Shown here one piece after another: positions 7,382 to 16,387 of a stretch of 38,101 nucleotides of DNA. A program made the translations under genes and the position numbers. The DNA lies in the NCBI GenBank assembly GCA_964430085.1, contig CAYSES010000003.1:1-38101 (forward strand), read 5' to 3'. The notes under the pieces were generated by a model. The model worked only from the letters and a program-made list of their open reading frames with translations, was not told the DNA's origin and did no database searches. The stretch comes from RBG-13-33-26 sp964430085. GTDB lineage: Archaea > Nanobdellota > Nanobdellia > Pacearchaeales > GW2011-AR1. Within the stretch, counting starts at the first letter, position 1. The number at the start of each line of letters is the position of its first letter.

Positions 7382-8236
7382 ATGAAAAAGAGTGTAATAA
7401 TAGCGATTCTCATTTTATTTTTATTCCAATTAGTAAGTGCTGTATGCACAATTAATGTTTCTATGATAAATCAGGATCCTTATCCTGCAATACCTGGAGA
7501 GCCCGTGAAGGTGGTGTTCCAGGTTAATGGTATTTCCAATGTTGATTGTAATACTGTTGAATTTGGGGTAAGAGATAATTTTCCTTTCACTGTCGATCCT
7601 TCTTCAGAAAATCCAGTATTTATTAATTCGGGGGTATATGCAAAGAGGTATAGTTCATTTTATACTGCTCCTTTTAAAATAAGAGTTGACGAAAATGCTC
7701 TTGATGGAGATACCCCAATAGAAGTTTATTATTCTTCAAATGGGTCTCAATCGGGAGAAAGGCCCCAAGACTTTAATATTTATATAGAGAATACCAAAGC
7801 AGATTTTGAAGTTTATGTAAAAGATTACAATTACAATACAAGAATATTAACTTTTGAAATTTTGAATATAGCAGATGTTGATGTGGAAGCATTGACAATG
7901 GAAATCCCTCAACAGGAGAATCTTGAAATAAAGGGGGCAAATAAAGTCGTTGTAGGAGATTTAGATTCAAATGAATATACAACAGCAGATTTTGAAGCAA
8001 TAATGAAAAATGATGGAGATATAAATTTAAGCATAGACTATACAGATTCCGTTAATATAAGAAGAGAAATTAACAAAACAGTATATTTTGATTCAAGTTA
8101 TTTTAAGGATTTAACAAGGGATAAAACCTCTATCTCGATATGGGTTTATTTAATCTTCTTAGCAATAATAGGATTTGTTGGATGGAAGTTATATAAGAGA
8201 CATAAAAAGAAAAAATTGCATCACCGCCATCACTAA
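7382..8236 (+). CDS. Membrane-anchored surface protein, Ig-like (COG1361-like)
   Basis: 284 residues. Signal peptide at residues 1-20 (ends near VSA), an extracellular beta-rich region (about 25-245) containing an Ig-like stretch (EVYVKDYNYNTRILTFEILN), one transmembrane helix (about 253-270) and a cytoplasmic tail of Lys and His (KRHKKKKLHHRHH). Similar S-layer/COG1361-type proteins often accompany MacB-like ABC systems in archaea, and here the gene lies tail to tail (12 bp) with such an operon. A TATA box AATTTAAAAA is centred about 26 nt upstream. Ligand and role are unknown. Confidence 0.65.
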   Translation: MKKSVIIAILILFLFQLVSAVCTINVSMINQDPYPAIPGEPVKVVFQVNGISNVDCNTVEFGVRDNFPFTVDPSSENPVFINSGVYAKRYSSFYTAPFKIRVDENALDGDTPIEVYYSSNGSQSGERPQDFNIYIENTKADFEVYVKDYNYNTRILTFEILNIADVDVEALTMEIPQQENLEIKGANKVVVGDLDSNEYTTADFEAIMKNDGDINLSIDYTDSVNIRREINKTVYFDSSYFKDLTRDKTSISIWVYLIFLAIIGFVGWKLYKRHKKKKLHHRHH

Positions 8237-8248
8237 AAATTCTAAACT

Positions 8249-9451
8249 TTATTCATACCTTAATGCCCTGATAGGATTTATTCTCATAGCTTTAATTGCA
8301 GGAATAACTCCTGAAACAGCTCCTGTTAAAACAGCAAAGAAAATACATCCAAAAAACAATTCAAAAGAATAATAAGGAGCAAGGAAACTGTATCCCAGAC
8401 TTGCCAATATTTGCCCTCCAATAAAACTAAACAACCATCCGAATCCCACTCCAACGACCCCTGCAATAAACCCTAAAAATGAACTCTCAAAAAGGAATAT
8501 TCCAAATATTTCTGAGTTAGTTCCTCCAATAGATTTGATTATCCCAATTTCCCTAATTCTTTCTATAACAGAAGTTATCATAGTATTTGCTGTATTTACT
8601 GCAGAGACAAGTATAGAAATAAAAGCAATGAGGATTATAAATCCAATAACAATATTAAGGATGTTCGAATAAGATTCTATAAGCTCTCCAAAAGTCTGAA
8701 CAAAAAAATCTTCTTTCCCTTTTTCAAGTCCTCTTTCTTTTCTTAAGTTTCTTTCAATATCCGATTCCACTTGATCTATCTTTGAAGTGTCAGCTTTTGC
8801 AATAATCCAATTATAAGAGATATTCCCATCAAAAAGTTCTTTCATAACATTATTTGTTACATAGATTTGTGAATCATCTTGAGGATTCCCAATCGGTTCA
8901 TAAAATCCAATAATCCTGTATTTATTTCCATTAATTTCTATGTTGCTATTTAACGAATAAGCTTTTGGAAAAATTGTATCCTTGACTAAATAATTATACC
9001 CCAACATAACCCCCCTATCCCCAGATTTTAATTCTCGACCCTTATATGCATCAATATCATATATATCCATTAATAACGGCTTATTTGGATCATAAGCAAA
9101 TAAGTAAGTATAAAATAATTTCTTATCTTGAGTAACTTCTACAACTTTAAAATAAATTCCTGTCGCTTCATAAACTCCTGAAGTGCCTTCAACAGCCTTC
9201 AGATCATCTTCACTAAAAGAAAAAGTAGTATCCATCCCCATTCCACCAATTCCCTTTGGCTGTATTATTATCTTATCAGTTGAAGAACCAGAAGAAATTT
9301 CATCAATATAGTGATAAAGCCCCATCCCAAAACTAATAAATATAAAAATCATCATAATCCCCATCATTATGGAAAAAAGAGTGAAGAAACTTCTCGTTTT
9401 TCTATTCTTCAAGTTTCTTAATGAATAATGGATACTTTCTTTATTTATCAT
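8249..9451 (-). CDS. MacB/FtsX-type ABC permease 2
   Basis: 400 residues with the MacB topology: one N-terminal helix (about 18-42), a large extracytoplasmic MacB_PCD domain (about 45-265) and three C-terminal helices in an FtsX domain containing the SVIERIREIGIIKSIGGT coupling segment. The family does not translocate substrate through the membrane but transmits mechanical force to it, for example in lipoprotein or drug efflux. It is the third gene of the operon and overlaps the upstream permease by ATGA. A paralogue of that protein: both end in a ...P(A/I)...A...NP...AL motif. Confidence 0.85.
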   Translation of the reverse strand: MINKESIHYSLRNLKNRKTRSFFTLFSIMMGIMMIFIFISFGMGLYHYIDEISSGSSTDKIIIQPKGIGGMGMDTTFSFSEDDLKAVEGTSGVYEATGIYFKVVEVTQDKKLFYTYLFAYDPNKPLLMDIYDIDAYKGRELKSGDRGVMLGYNYLVKDTIFPKAYSLNSNIEINGNKYRIIGFYEPIGNPQDDSQIYVTNNVMKELFDGNISYNWIIAKADTSKIDQVESDIERNLRKERGLEKGKEDFFVQTFGELIESYSNILNIVIGFIILIAFISILVSAVNTANTMITSVIERIREIGIIKSIGGTNSEIFGIFLFESSFLGFIAGVVGVGFGWLFSFIGGQILASLGYSFLAPYYSFELFFGCIFFAVLTGAVSGVIPAIKAMRINPIRALRYE

Positions 9452-10662
9452 ATCTCTTCTGTTAAGGCCTGAACAGGATTTTGTTTAGCTGCTTTCATTG
9501 CAGGAAAAATTCCCGCTGCTGCACCAATTGAAAAACTCCCAATCAATGCAAAGAAAATAAGAAAGAAATTAATTTCAGGATGAGTATTTGCCCCTAAAAA
9601 ATTATTAATTGCAATTGTTCCAACATAACCAAGTAAAAGTCCAAGTATTGTTCCAAACATTCCCCCAATCAAACCTAAAAATCCAGATTCAATAAAAAAT
9701 TGTTCAAAAATTTGAGAATTCCTTGCACCCACAGATTTCATAATCCCGATCTCTCTTCTTCTTTCAAGGACAGAGGTAGTCATTGTATTAATAATTCCAA
9801 CTGAACCAATAAGAATTGAAATAGAAGCAATTACTATAATAAAAATCTGGATTGCATCTAAAATCTGGTTAACTTGTGATAAAGAAGATGCAGGAGTTGA
9901 AACAGTAAAATCTTCACTTCCAATTTTAACGTTTCTTCTTTTTCTCATTAAAGTTTCAATATCTTCCTTCGCCTTATCAATAAGATCTTTATTTCTAACT
10001 TTGACTGTGATTATATCAACAGTATCTCCGTAATTGGCTAATTCTTCAAGTTCCTTATCATACATAAAAATACTTCCATCATTAAGAAAACTGCCTTTCT
10101 TTTTCAAGATTCCAACAACCTTAAAACTTTTCTCATTAAGGAGGATTTCTTTTCCAGGAGTAATAGTTTTACCCAAGTCATTAGTTGCACCATCATAAAA
10201 ATTATATCCTAAAATAACTTTTCCTGAATCTCCTTTTTTCAGTAATCTTCCATACTCTGCTTCAAGATCACTAATATCATAGATTTCTTTTTCATATCCC
10301 TCTGCGATAGAATAAGCAGGTACAATTCTAAGTTTGTTATTATACTCCAGTTTAAGAGTCTCTATATTTCTCCCTATCGCAAATTCAACTGAAGTCAGTC
10401 CATTGATTGCTCTAACATCATCTTTTGTCAACGGGTTTACAACTCCAGATCCCGGAATAGAAAGTCCATAACCTCCTGCCTGAACACTAATAACCTCTGT
10501 TGAACTAACCCCAAATTGAGATGTAACTGCAATTTTTAGCCCATTACCTAAACTGATTAATGAAATAACTGCAGCAATACCTATACATATCCCTAAAAGA
10601 GTAAGCCAACTTCTGATTCCTTTTCTTTTAAGATTTTTAAATGCAAATAAAAAGTAGTTCAT
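9448..10662 (-). CDS. MacB/FtsX-type ABC permease 1
   Basis: 404 residues, same layout as the following permease: N-terminal helix (about 17-40), MacB_PCD ectodomain and FtsX domain with TSVLERRREIGIMKSVGARN. With its paralogue it likely forms a heterodimeric permease served by the ATPase encoded 1 bp upstream. The substrate is unknown. Confidence 0.87.
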   Translation of the reverse strand: MNYFLFAFKNLKRKGIRSWLTLLGICIGIAAVISLISLGNGLKIAVTSQFGVSSTEVISVQAGGYGLSIPGSGVVNPLTKDDVRAINGLTSVEFAIGRNIETLKLEYNNKLRIVPAYSIAEGYEKEIYDISDLEAEYGRLLKKGDSGKVILGYNFYDGATNDLGKTITPGKEILLNEKSFKVVGILKKKGSFLNDGSIFMYDKELEELANYGDTVDIITVKVRNKDLIDKAKEDIETLMRKRRNVKIGSEDFTVSTPASSLSQVNQILDAIQIFIIVIASISILIGSVGIINTMTTSVLERRREIGIMKSVGARNSQIFEQFFIESGFLGLIGGMFGTILGLLLGYVGTIAINNFLGANTHPEINFFLIFFALIGSFSIGAAAGIFPAMKAAKQNPVQALTEEI

Positions 10663-10663
10663 T

Positions 10664-11362
10664 TTATTTTTTTCTCTTGGTTATCTTTTCAATTTTTCCG
10701 TCTTTAAGCCAATAAACAATATCTGCATATTCATGCGCTAAATCGGGGTCATGTGTAACCATCACAATTGTTCTTCCTTCCTTGTTAAGTTTTTTTAAAA
10801 CATCCATAACCCTTTCTCCAGTTTTACTGTCAAGATTTCCTGTCGGTTCATCTGCCAGAATAACTTCAGGATTATTAGCCAAAGCTCTTCCAATTGCAAC
10901 TCTCTGCTGTTGTCCTCCTGAAATTTGATTGGGGTAATGATCTGCTCTGTCTAATAAATCCACTTTTTCAAGAATTTTATGAACTTGTTCTTCTCTAACT
11001 TCTTGAGGTGCTCCCTGAAGAGACATTGGGAGCATAATATTCTCTTTAACAGTTAAAGTAGGTATAAGATTAAATTGCTGAAAAATAAAACCAATATTTT
11101 TCCCGCGAATTTGTGCGAGATCAGATTCATCAAGAGAAGAAATGTCATGTCCATCAAGGAATATGTGCCCATGAGTGGGAATATCCAAACTTCCTATAAG
11201 GTGCATTGAAGTACTTTTCCCAGAACCAGAAGGTCCCATAACCGCAACAAAATCCCCTTTTCTTATCGACAAAGATATCCCATCAACAGCCTTAACAATA
11301 GCATCCCCTAAATGATAATATCTAGACACATTTTTCAGAACAATAATTTCCTCTTTTTTCAT
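10664..11362 (-). CDS. LolD/MacB-type ABC transporter ATPase
   Basis: 232 residues. Walker A GPSGSGKST (near residue 43), Q-loop FQQFNLIPTLTV, signature SGGQQQR, Walker B VILADEPTGN and the H-loop THDPD are all present. Powers the two FtsX-type permeases that follow (gap of 1 bp, then an ATGA overlap). The operon has a TATA-like TTATTAAT about 26 nt upstream and is divergent from S6e. The tail is basic (KITKRKK). Confidence 0.93.
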   Translation of the reverse strand: MKKEEIIVLKNVSRYYHLGDAIVKAVDGISLSIRKGDFVAVMGPSGSGKSTSMHLIGSLDIPTHGHIFLDGHDISSLDESDLAQIRGKNIGFIFQQFNLIPTLTVKENIMLPMSLQGAPQEVREEQVHKILEKVDLLDRADHYPNQISGGQQQRVAIGRALANNPEVILADEPTGNLDSKTGERVMDVLKKLNKEGRTIVMVTHDPDLAHEYADIVYWLKDGKIEKITKRKK

Positions 11363-11447
11363 GATTAGAAAACATAAAAGGAATTAATAAATGTTGCCCA
11401 ATTTAATCGCCCGAATAATTTAAAAACCCATTCTTCAATTTATTCAT

Positions 11448-12208
11448 ATGGTTTTCAAGATAAACATATCAGAGAAATCAGGAAAGACTTACCATTTAGA
11501 ATCTGAAAGCGATGAGCTTAATGGAAAAGAACTTCATGATAAAATACAGGGAAAAGACATATCCAATGAATTAGAAGGATATGAATTTGAAATTACAGGA
11601 GCAAGTGATAATGCTGGTTTCACCTCAATGGAAGGAGTTGAAGGAGTAGGACTAAAAAAAGTTCTTCTTGAATATGGAAAAGCGATGCACAGACGTCCAA
11701 GAAGAGAAGGAAAAAAGAAAATTTCAAATCCAAAACCAAAAGGGCTTAGACTTAGAAAAACTGTAAGAGGGCAAGTAATCTCCCCCGCAATTGTACAGAT
11801 TAATCTTAAAATTGTAAAAGAAGGAAAGAAAAAAATTTCTGAGATTTTCCCCGATCAAAATAAAAAAGAAGAAAAACCTGAAAAACAAAAAATAGAAGAA
11901 GTACCAAAAGAAGAAACAAAAACAGAAGAGCAAAAACCTGCTGAAGAGAAGAAAGAAGAAACAAAAACAGAAGAGCAAAAACCTGCTGAAGAGAAGAAAG
12001 AAGAANNNNNNNNNNNNNNNNNNNNNNNNNNNNNNNNNNNNNNNNNNNNNNNNNNNNNNNNNNNNNNNNNNNNNNNNNNNNNNNNNNNNNNNNNNNNNNN
12101 NNNNNGAAAGAAGAAACAAAAACAGAAGAGCAAAAACCTGCTGAAGAGAAGAAAGAAGAAACAAAAACAGAAGAGCAAAAACCTGCTGAAGAGAAGAAAG
12201 AAGAATAA
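11448..12208 (+). CDS. rps6e: Ribosomal protein S6e with repeated KE-rich tail (spans gap)
   Basis: The first ~130 residues are archaeal S6e: MVFKINISEKSGKTYHLE, GKELHDKIQGKDI, GYEFEITGASDNAGFTSMEGV, RRPRREGKKK and LRKTVRGQVISPAIVQINLKI. A tail follows, made of 15-residue EETKTEEQKPAEEKK repeats. A 100-N gap interrupts the repeats. The true frame after the gap ends at TAA 12206-12208; reading straight through the Ns gives a false frame ending at 12311. If the identical 55 bp on each side is merged, the ORF is intact (201 residues, three repeats), but the real repeat number is unknown. A TATA box AATTTAAAAA is centred about 27 nt before the ATG. Confidence 0.88.
11910..12205 (+). repeat. 45-bp in-frame tandem repeat in S6e
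   Basis: Identical 45-bp units (encoding EETKTEEQKPAEEKK) begin at 11910 and 11955 before the gap and at 12110 and 12155 after it. Each side ends with a partial GAAGAA. The copies have no nucleotide differences, which implies recent expansion or homogenisation, or partly the same copy shown twice. Confidence 0.85.
12006..12105. other. Assembly gap (100 N)
   Basis: Exactly 100 Ns. The 55 bp before it (11951-12005) are identical to the 55 bp after it (12106-12160). This is a placeholder between contigs ending in the S6e repeat, not a measured length. Confidence 0.95.
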
Positions 12209-12307
12209 TTCTAACAATATATGTATATTAAATAATCCGCTTTTTGATCTCCAATTTGTCAGACTTCTAACCCAAACCTTTTTTAATCAAACCACTTTCA
12301 GATTTCT

Positions 12308-13501
12308 ATGAATAAACAGGAAAATTTACCAGAATTAAATGTTGGAGTTGTTGGCCATATAGATCACGGAAAAACAAGTTTGTTAGCAAAGCTTACAGGA
12401 AAATTTCCAGATACTCACTCCGAAGAACTGAAAAGAGGAATAACAATCAAATTAGGCTACGCCGATATGACCATATACAAAGAAGGACAAAATTATAATA
12501 ATAAAGGAAAAGGAACTCCTGTCAGATACATAAGTTTCATTGATGCCCCTGGACATGAAATGCTTATGGCAACAATGTTATCTGGTGCTGCAATAATTGA
12601 TGCGGCAATCCTTGTAATAGCTGCAAACGAAGGAATAAAACCTCAAACAAGAGAACACTTCATAGCACTTCAGGCAAAAAAAATCAGAGATATAATCATT
12701 GTACAAAATAAAATTGATTTAGTAACAAAAGAACAAGCCTTGAAGAATTATAAAGAAATAAAAAATTTTGTTAAAGGAACAATTGCAGAAAATTCTCCTA
12801 TAATCCCCATCTCAGCTCAACAAGGAGTAAATATAGATAAATTAATGGAAGAACTTTGTAAGATTGAAATACCAAAAAGGGACACAACGTCAGATCCTAT
12901 TTTTTTAATTGCCAGAAGTTTTGATATAAATAAACCCGGAACAGAAGCAAGCAAATTACATGGAGGAGTTTTAGGGGGGATATTAAAAAAAGGAAAATTA
13001 GAAGTTGGAAATGAAATTGAAATAAAACCCGGATTAAATATCAAAAAAGCAAATCAACAAACTTACAAAACTTTAACAACAAAAATATTATCTTTGCACA
13101 AAGGAAACAAATCAGTTAATGAAGTAACCCCTGGAATCAGCATAGCAATTGAAACAGAACTTGATCCATTCCTGACAAAAGCTGATTCTTTATCTGGCTG
13201 CATTGTTGGATTAAAAGGAAAACTTCCTGAGATAAGTTATAAAATAAAAGTAAAAACACAACTGTTTAAAGAGATATTGGGAATTTCAGAACATAAAGAA
13301 GTTGCTCCGTTAAAAACAAAAGAAATGCTTATGTTAAGTGTAAACACAACAATAAGTGTGGGAACAATTGAAAGAGCAAACAAAGATGAAATTGAATTAT
13401 TCTTAAACATTCCAATAGTCGCTATAAAAGGGGATAATATTGGTCTTGCAAGGAATATCAATGGCCACTGGAGATTGATTGGGTTCGGGGAGATTGTATA
13501 A
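12308..13501 (+). CDS. eif2g: Translation initiation factor aIF2 subunit gamma
   Basis: 397 residues. GTPase subunit that carries Met-tRNAi to the small ribosomal subunit. G motifs: GHIDHGKT (16-23), DAPGH (79-83), NKID (134-137); switch 1 KRGITIKLGYAD. Domain II ARSFDINKPGTE...GGVLGG and domain III (SVGTIERANKDEIELFL) are standard. The zinc knuckle of four cysteines normally found between switch 1 and DAPGH is absent: residues 51-78 hold a Gly/Asn/Lys stretch with no cysteine. TATA-like TTTTTTAAT lies about 27 nt upstream. The stop overlaps the next start (TAATG). Confidence 0.93.
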   Translation: MNKQENLPELNVGVVGHIDHGKTSLLAKLTGKFPDTHSEELKRGITIKLGYADMTIYKEGQNYNNKGKGTPVRYISFIDAPGHEMLMATMLSGAAIIDAAILVIAANEGIKPQTREHFIALQAKKIRDIIIVQNKIDLVTKEQALKNYKEIKNFVKGTIAENSPIIPISAQQGVNIDKLMEELCKIEIPKRDTTSDPIFLIARSFDINKPGTEASKLHGGVLGGILKKGKLEVGNEIEIKPGLNIKKANQQTYKTLTTKILSLHKGNKSVNEVTPGISIAIETELDPFLTKADSLSGCIVGLKGKLPEISYKIKVKTQLFKEILGISEHKEVAPLKTKEMLMLSVNTTISVGTIERANKDEIELFLNIPIVAIKGDNIGLARNINGHWRLIGFGEIV

Positions 13502-13842
13502 TGAATGAAAAAGAGTTTAATCAGATTGTTAAAGAATGGATGAAATATTGTAGAACACCAGCGTTTACATTTAATTCAAATCCATCTAGAATAAAAAAAT
13601 GTAATGCTTATACAAGAATAGTTTTTATGGGATATAAAGCCCTACCATTAATAAGAAAACTATATGATAAAAAAAGTTCAAATAATCCAGCTCTTTTTTC
13701 TATTCAAAAAGATGGGTTAATTCGTTTGATCCAGGACATCACAGGAGGACAATTTAAAATTCCTAAGGGAACATATGGAGCTGCAGTACATAATTTTGCA
13801 AAAAATTGGCTTGATGAAAATATGAATAAATATCTAAAATAA
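13501..13842 (+). CDS. Hypothetical protein, 113 aa
   Basis: Not assigned. An alpha-helical protein with the pattern MGYKALPLIRKLYD...LIRLIQDITGGQF....GTYGA....AKNWLDEN, which resembles a widespread uncharacterised family of small helical proteins (ALP.I..L ... ITG ... WL). Its start shares a base with the aIF2-gamma stop (TAATG), so it is translationally coupled to that gene. It converges with the TIM-barrel gene, overlapping it by 9 bp. Confidence 0.55.
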   Translation: MNEKEFNQIVKEWMKYCRTPAFTFNSNPSRIKKCNAYTRIVFMGYKALPLIRKLYDKKSSNNPALFSIQKDGLIRLIQDITGGQFKIPKGTYGAAVHNFAKNWLDENMNKYLK

Positions 13843-14562
13843 TTCATTCAGAACTTTTTTTATTATGTCTAAATCTTTGTTTGTTTTTTCTGAGTTAGGT
13901 TCGGTTTCTAATGTAATTTCAGAATTATTAGGGTAATATCTTAAAAGTTTCTTGAGATCCAAATCAGAATTTTCTAAGCATAAATGTTCTTTTTTCTCTA
14001 CAAATTTCTGTCCCCCAATATGATAATGTGAAGGGTTAAGACTTATGAATTCTTTAATAAAATCATATTTTTGATTGAATGTTTTAAGATGCTGCAATGC
14101 ATGATTAATATCAAAACAAAAACCAGTATTTGTTTTTTCTCTAAAATCTTTTATCTGTTGGGGGTTATAACATAATTTAAACATCATAGACTTAGGTAAA
14201 TTTTCTATTAAAATTCTTTCATCATTGATTTCATTAAAAAAATCAATTGCATTTTTTATTGAACAAAAAGAAGGATTTTTTTCATCTATGTATCCTGGAT
14301 GAACAATAATTTTATTGGCATTTGTTTTATTTGCTAATTTTATTGCGAAATTCAGGGAATTAATATTTTTTTCTTTTTTAGAAATATCAGCAGGGTTTAT
14401 TCCAAAATTTTGATGTTCAGCATGGATAACAATAGGCAATGAAAATTCTTTAAGAAAAGAATAATCATTTTTTTGTATAGCCATAATTTCAAAAAAATCT
14501 ACGTCATTTTCAAATTTTTTAAGAAATTCTCTGTCATTAAACGTTTTTACACCAATTTTCAT
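13834..14562 (-). CDS. Xylose-isomerase-like TIM-barrel protein
   Basis: 242 residues of the AP endonuclease 2/xylose isomerase-like fold. Candidate metal ligands appear in the expected strand ends: VIHAEHQ, KIIVHPG, ILIENLP, GFCFDINHA, HYHIGG and ITLETEP. It could act on a sugar or on damaged DNA; the motif order does not separate these. It lacks the extra C-terminal motifs expected in full endonuclease IV (about 280 residues). It is divergent from the secreted protein at 14613 with one palindromic TATA box between them. Confidence 0.7.
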   Translation of the reverse strand: MKIGVKTFNDREFLKKFENDVDFFEIMAIQKNDYSFLKEFSLPIVIHAEHQNFGINPADISKKEKNINSLNFAIKLANKTNANKIIVHPGYIDEKNPSFCSIKNAIDFFNEINDERILIENLPKSMMFKLCYNPQQIKDFREKTNTGFCFDINHALQHLKTFNQKYDFIKEFISLNPSHYHIGGQKFVEKKEHLCLENSDLDLKKLLRYYPNNSEITLETEPNSEKTNKDLDIIKKVLNELF

Positions 14563-14582
14563 ATATAGGGTGAAATCGTTAT

Positions 14583-14592
14583 ATTTATAAAT
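14583..14592. promoter_or_regulatory. Palindromic TATA box shared by two divergent genes
   Basis: ATTTATAAAT is self-complementary. Its centre (14587.5) is 25.5 nt from the ATG at 14613 (plus) and 25.5 nt from the ATG at 14562 (minus). One TBP site could therefore serve both leaderless genes. Confidence 0.65.
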
Positions 14593-14612
14593 TTTAGTTA
14601 ATAATCCTATTC

Positions 14613-15431
14613 ATGAAAAGGGTCGCTATATTGATTATAATAAGTTTATTTCTAATAGGATTTATTTGCGCAGGGATGACAAGTAAAACAATAGATGAAA
14701 ATAATCAAACTGATAAAAATAAATCAAGTAAAAATTCTGTAGAAATTAAAACCGAAAATAAAGGAGATGACACACAAATAGAAACACGAACAAGATTAAC
14801 AGAGGAGCAGATTAAGAATATAACTGCTACAAGGAACCGAATAAGAATAGAAGCACAGAATAAAGAATGCCCTGAAGCTTGTGAATGTACTGGAACCATA
14901 ACAAAATGTCAATTAAAAAACGGAACAAGGGAAATGACAATTGTAGCAGGAAATTCCGGAAATATAATAATGCAGGTTAAAGAAGTAAACGCTTCAACAA
15001 ACGTTACATTGTACAAATCAAATGGGAATATTTACGGGATGTTTAAAGGAAATAAGACCAGAATTATAAGAATGCTTCCAGATCAAGTAAAAGAAAGAAT
15101 AAGAGAAAGGTTGTCAAGAATTTTGGAAAATGAAACAATAACTCTCAATGAAGATGGAGCTTATGATTATCAGGCAGAAAAACCAGCAAGATTATTCTTT
15201 TTATTCCCCGTAACAGTAAGAGTAAATGCAGAACTTAACCCAGAAACAGGAGATATTATAAGTATAAAAAATTCATGGTGGTCATTCTTAGCAAAGGATG
15301 AAGGAGAACAAATTCTAGGAGCAAGTTGTGGAACAGTAACCCCAGGGCAAAATGATGCATGTTGCATAAATAAGGGATATGATATGTGGAATAGTGATAC
15401 AGGTGAATGTCAGTTTAATACAGCAGCATAA
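14613..15431 (+). CDS. Secreted Cys-rich protein
   Basis: 272 residues. Signal peptide at 1-20 (ends GFICA), a polar region, a CPEACECTG...TKCQL segment (near 90-106), a central helical region (LPDQVKERIRERLSRIL) and a C-terminal module ASCGTVTPGQNDACCINKGY..W....GEC. Modules of this CGTVTPGQNDACC kind recur in secreted proteins of DPANN archaea as I recall them. All cysteines lie in the predicted exported part and probably form disulfides. The function is unknown. Confidence 0.6.
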   Translation: MKRVAILIIISLFLIGFICAGMTSKTIDENNQTDKNKSSKNSVEIKTENKGDDTQIETRTRLTEEQIKNITATRNRIRIEAQNKECPEACECTGTITKCQLKNGTREMTIVAGNSGNIIMQVKEVNASTNVTLYKSNGNIYGMFKGNKTRIIRMLPDQVKERIRERLSRILENETITLNEDGAYDYQAEKPARLFFLFPVTVRVNAELNPETGDIISIKNSWWSFLAKDEGEQILGASCGTVTPGQNDACCINKGYDMWNSDTGECQFNTAA

Positions 15432-15467
15432 TTAATTTTATAACTAATCATTTTCTTCTCTAAAATA

Positions 15468-16387
15468 ATGAAATTGTATTCTCATTCAAAATTAGAAACT
15501 TTTGAACAATGCAAATTAAAATTTAAGTATANNNNNNNNNNNNNNNNNNNNNNNNNNNNNNNNNNNNNNNNNNNNNNNNNNNNNNNNNNNNNNNNNNNNN
15601 NNNNNNNNNNNNNNNNNNNNNNNNNNNNNNNTATTCTCATTCAAAATTAGAAACTTTTGAACAATGCAAATTAAAATTTAAGTATAGATACATCGATAAA
15701 ATAATCCCAGAAATTGCAAAGAGTATTGAAGCACATTTGGGGAGCATTGTTCATGAGACACTTGAATGGTTGTACACCAAAATAATGAAAGGAGAAATTC
15801 CGACAATTGATAATGTTATATCATTTTATTCAGAAAAATGGATAGAAAATTATTCACCAGAAATGTCAATTGTTAATAAAACACTAACTCAAAAAGATTA
15901 TTTTAACAGGGGGGTTGAATTTTTAGTTAATTATTACATGAAAAATCATCCATTTAAGGAGAATACAATTGCTACAGAAAAAAAAATAGAATTAACCCTT
16001 GATGAAGATAAAAAGTTAATTGGTTTTATTGATAGGCTAGTTAATAATCTAGAAAGAGAAGAAATAGAGATACATGACTACAAGACAAGCAACAGCATGT
16101 GGTCAAGGGAAAAACTTGAAACAAATAGACAACTTGCATTATATTCTTTAGCGATTAAAGAATCATTTGGCAAAGATAAAAAAGTTTGTATGGTCTGGCA
16201 CTTTCTCGCACATGATATGAAAGTTTGTCTCAGAAAAACAGATCAGGAATTAGAAAAATTAAAAGAAGAGGTAATAAATTTAACAAAAGAAATAGAAAAA
16301 ACAAAAGAGTTCCCCCCCACAATATCAAAATTATGTAATTGGTGTGAATACCGAAATATCTGCGAAGCCTGGATTAATCATAATTAA
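15468..16387 (+). CDS. RecB-family PD-(D/E)XK nuclease with Fe-S cysteines (gap inside)
   Basis: The first 21 codons are followed by 100 Ns and then by the same 55 bp again. Removing the duplication and Ns gives an in-frame 254-residue protein. Nuclease motifs: HETLE (motif I region), GFIDRLV, DYKTSN (the D..K of motif II/III) and QLALYSLAI. Four cysteines, one near the N terminus (EQCKLKFKY) and three near the C terminus (LCNWCEYRNIC), are arranged as in the 4Fe-4S cluster of AddB/Cas4-type nucleases. Probable role: DNA end processing or repair. No cas genes or CRISPR arrays are present, so a Cas4 label is not justified. TATA-like TTTTATAAC about 27 nt upstream. Confidence 0.78.
15532..15631. 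other. Assembly gap (100 N)
   Basis: Exactly 100 Ns inside the nuclease gene. Bases 15477-15531 and 15632-15686 are the same 55-mer. Deleting 155 bp (one copy plus the Ns) restores the reading frame. Confidence 0.95.

Noticed and set aside
11948..12205. CRISPR-like or intergenic repeat array
   Set aside because: Units are in frame, without spacers, and encode a charged protein tail.
12106..12311. S6e reading frame continuing through the Ns to 12311 with a KKKQKQKSKN tail
   Set aside because: The 100-N length is arbitrary and shifts the frame; the repeat frame ends at TAA 12206-12208.
15477..15686. 55-bp direct repeats around Ns as attachment sites or target duplications
   Set aside because: The same size occurs at the other gap, both flank 100-N placeholders, and merging restores reading frames; this is an assembly effect.
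15468..16387. Cas4 nuclease as sign of a CRISPR system
   Set aside because: RecB-like motifs and Fe-S cysteines fit many repair nucleases; no repeats, spacers or cas genes are nearby.
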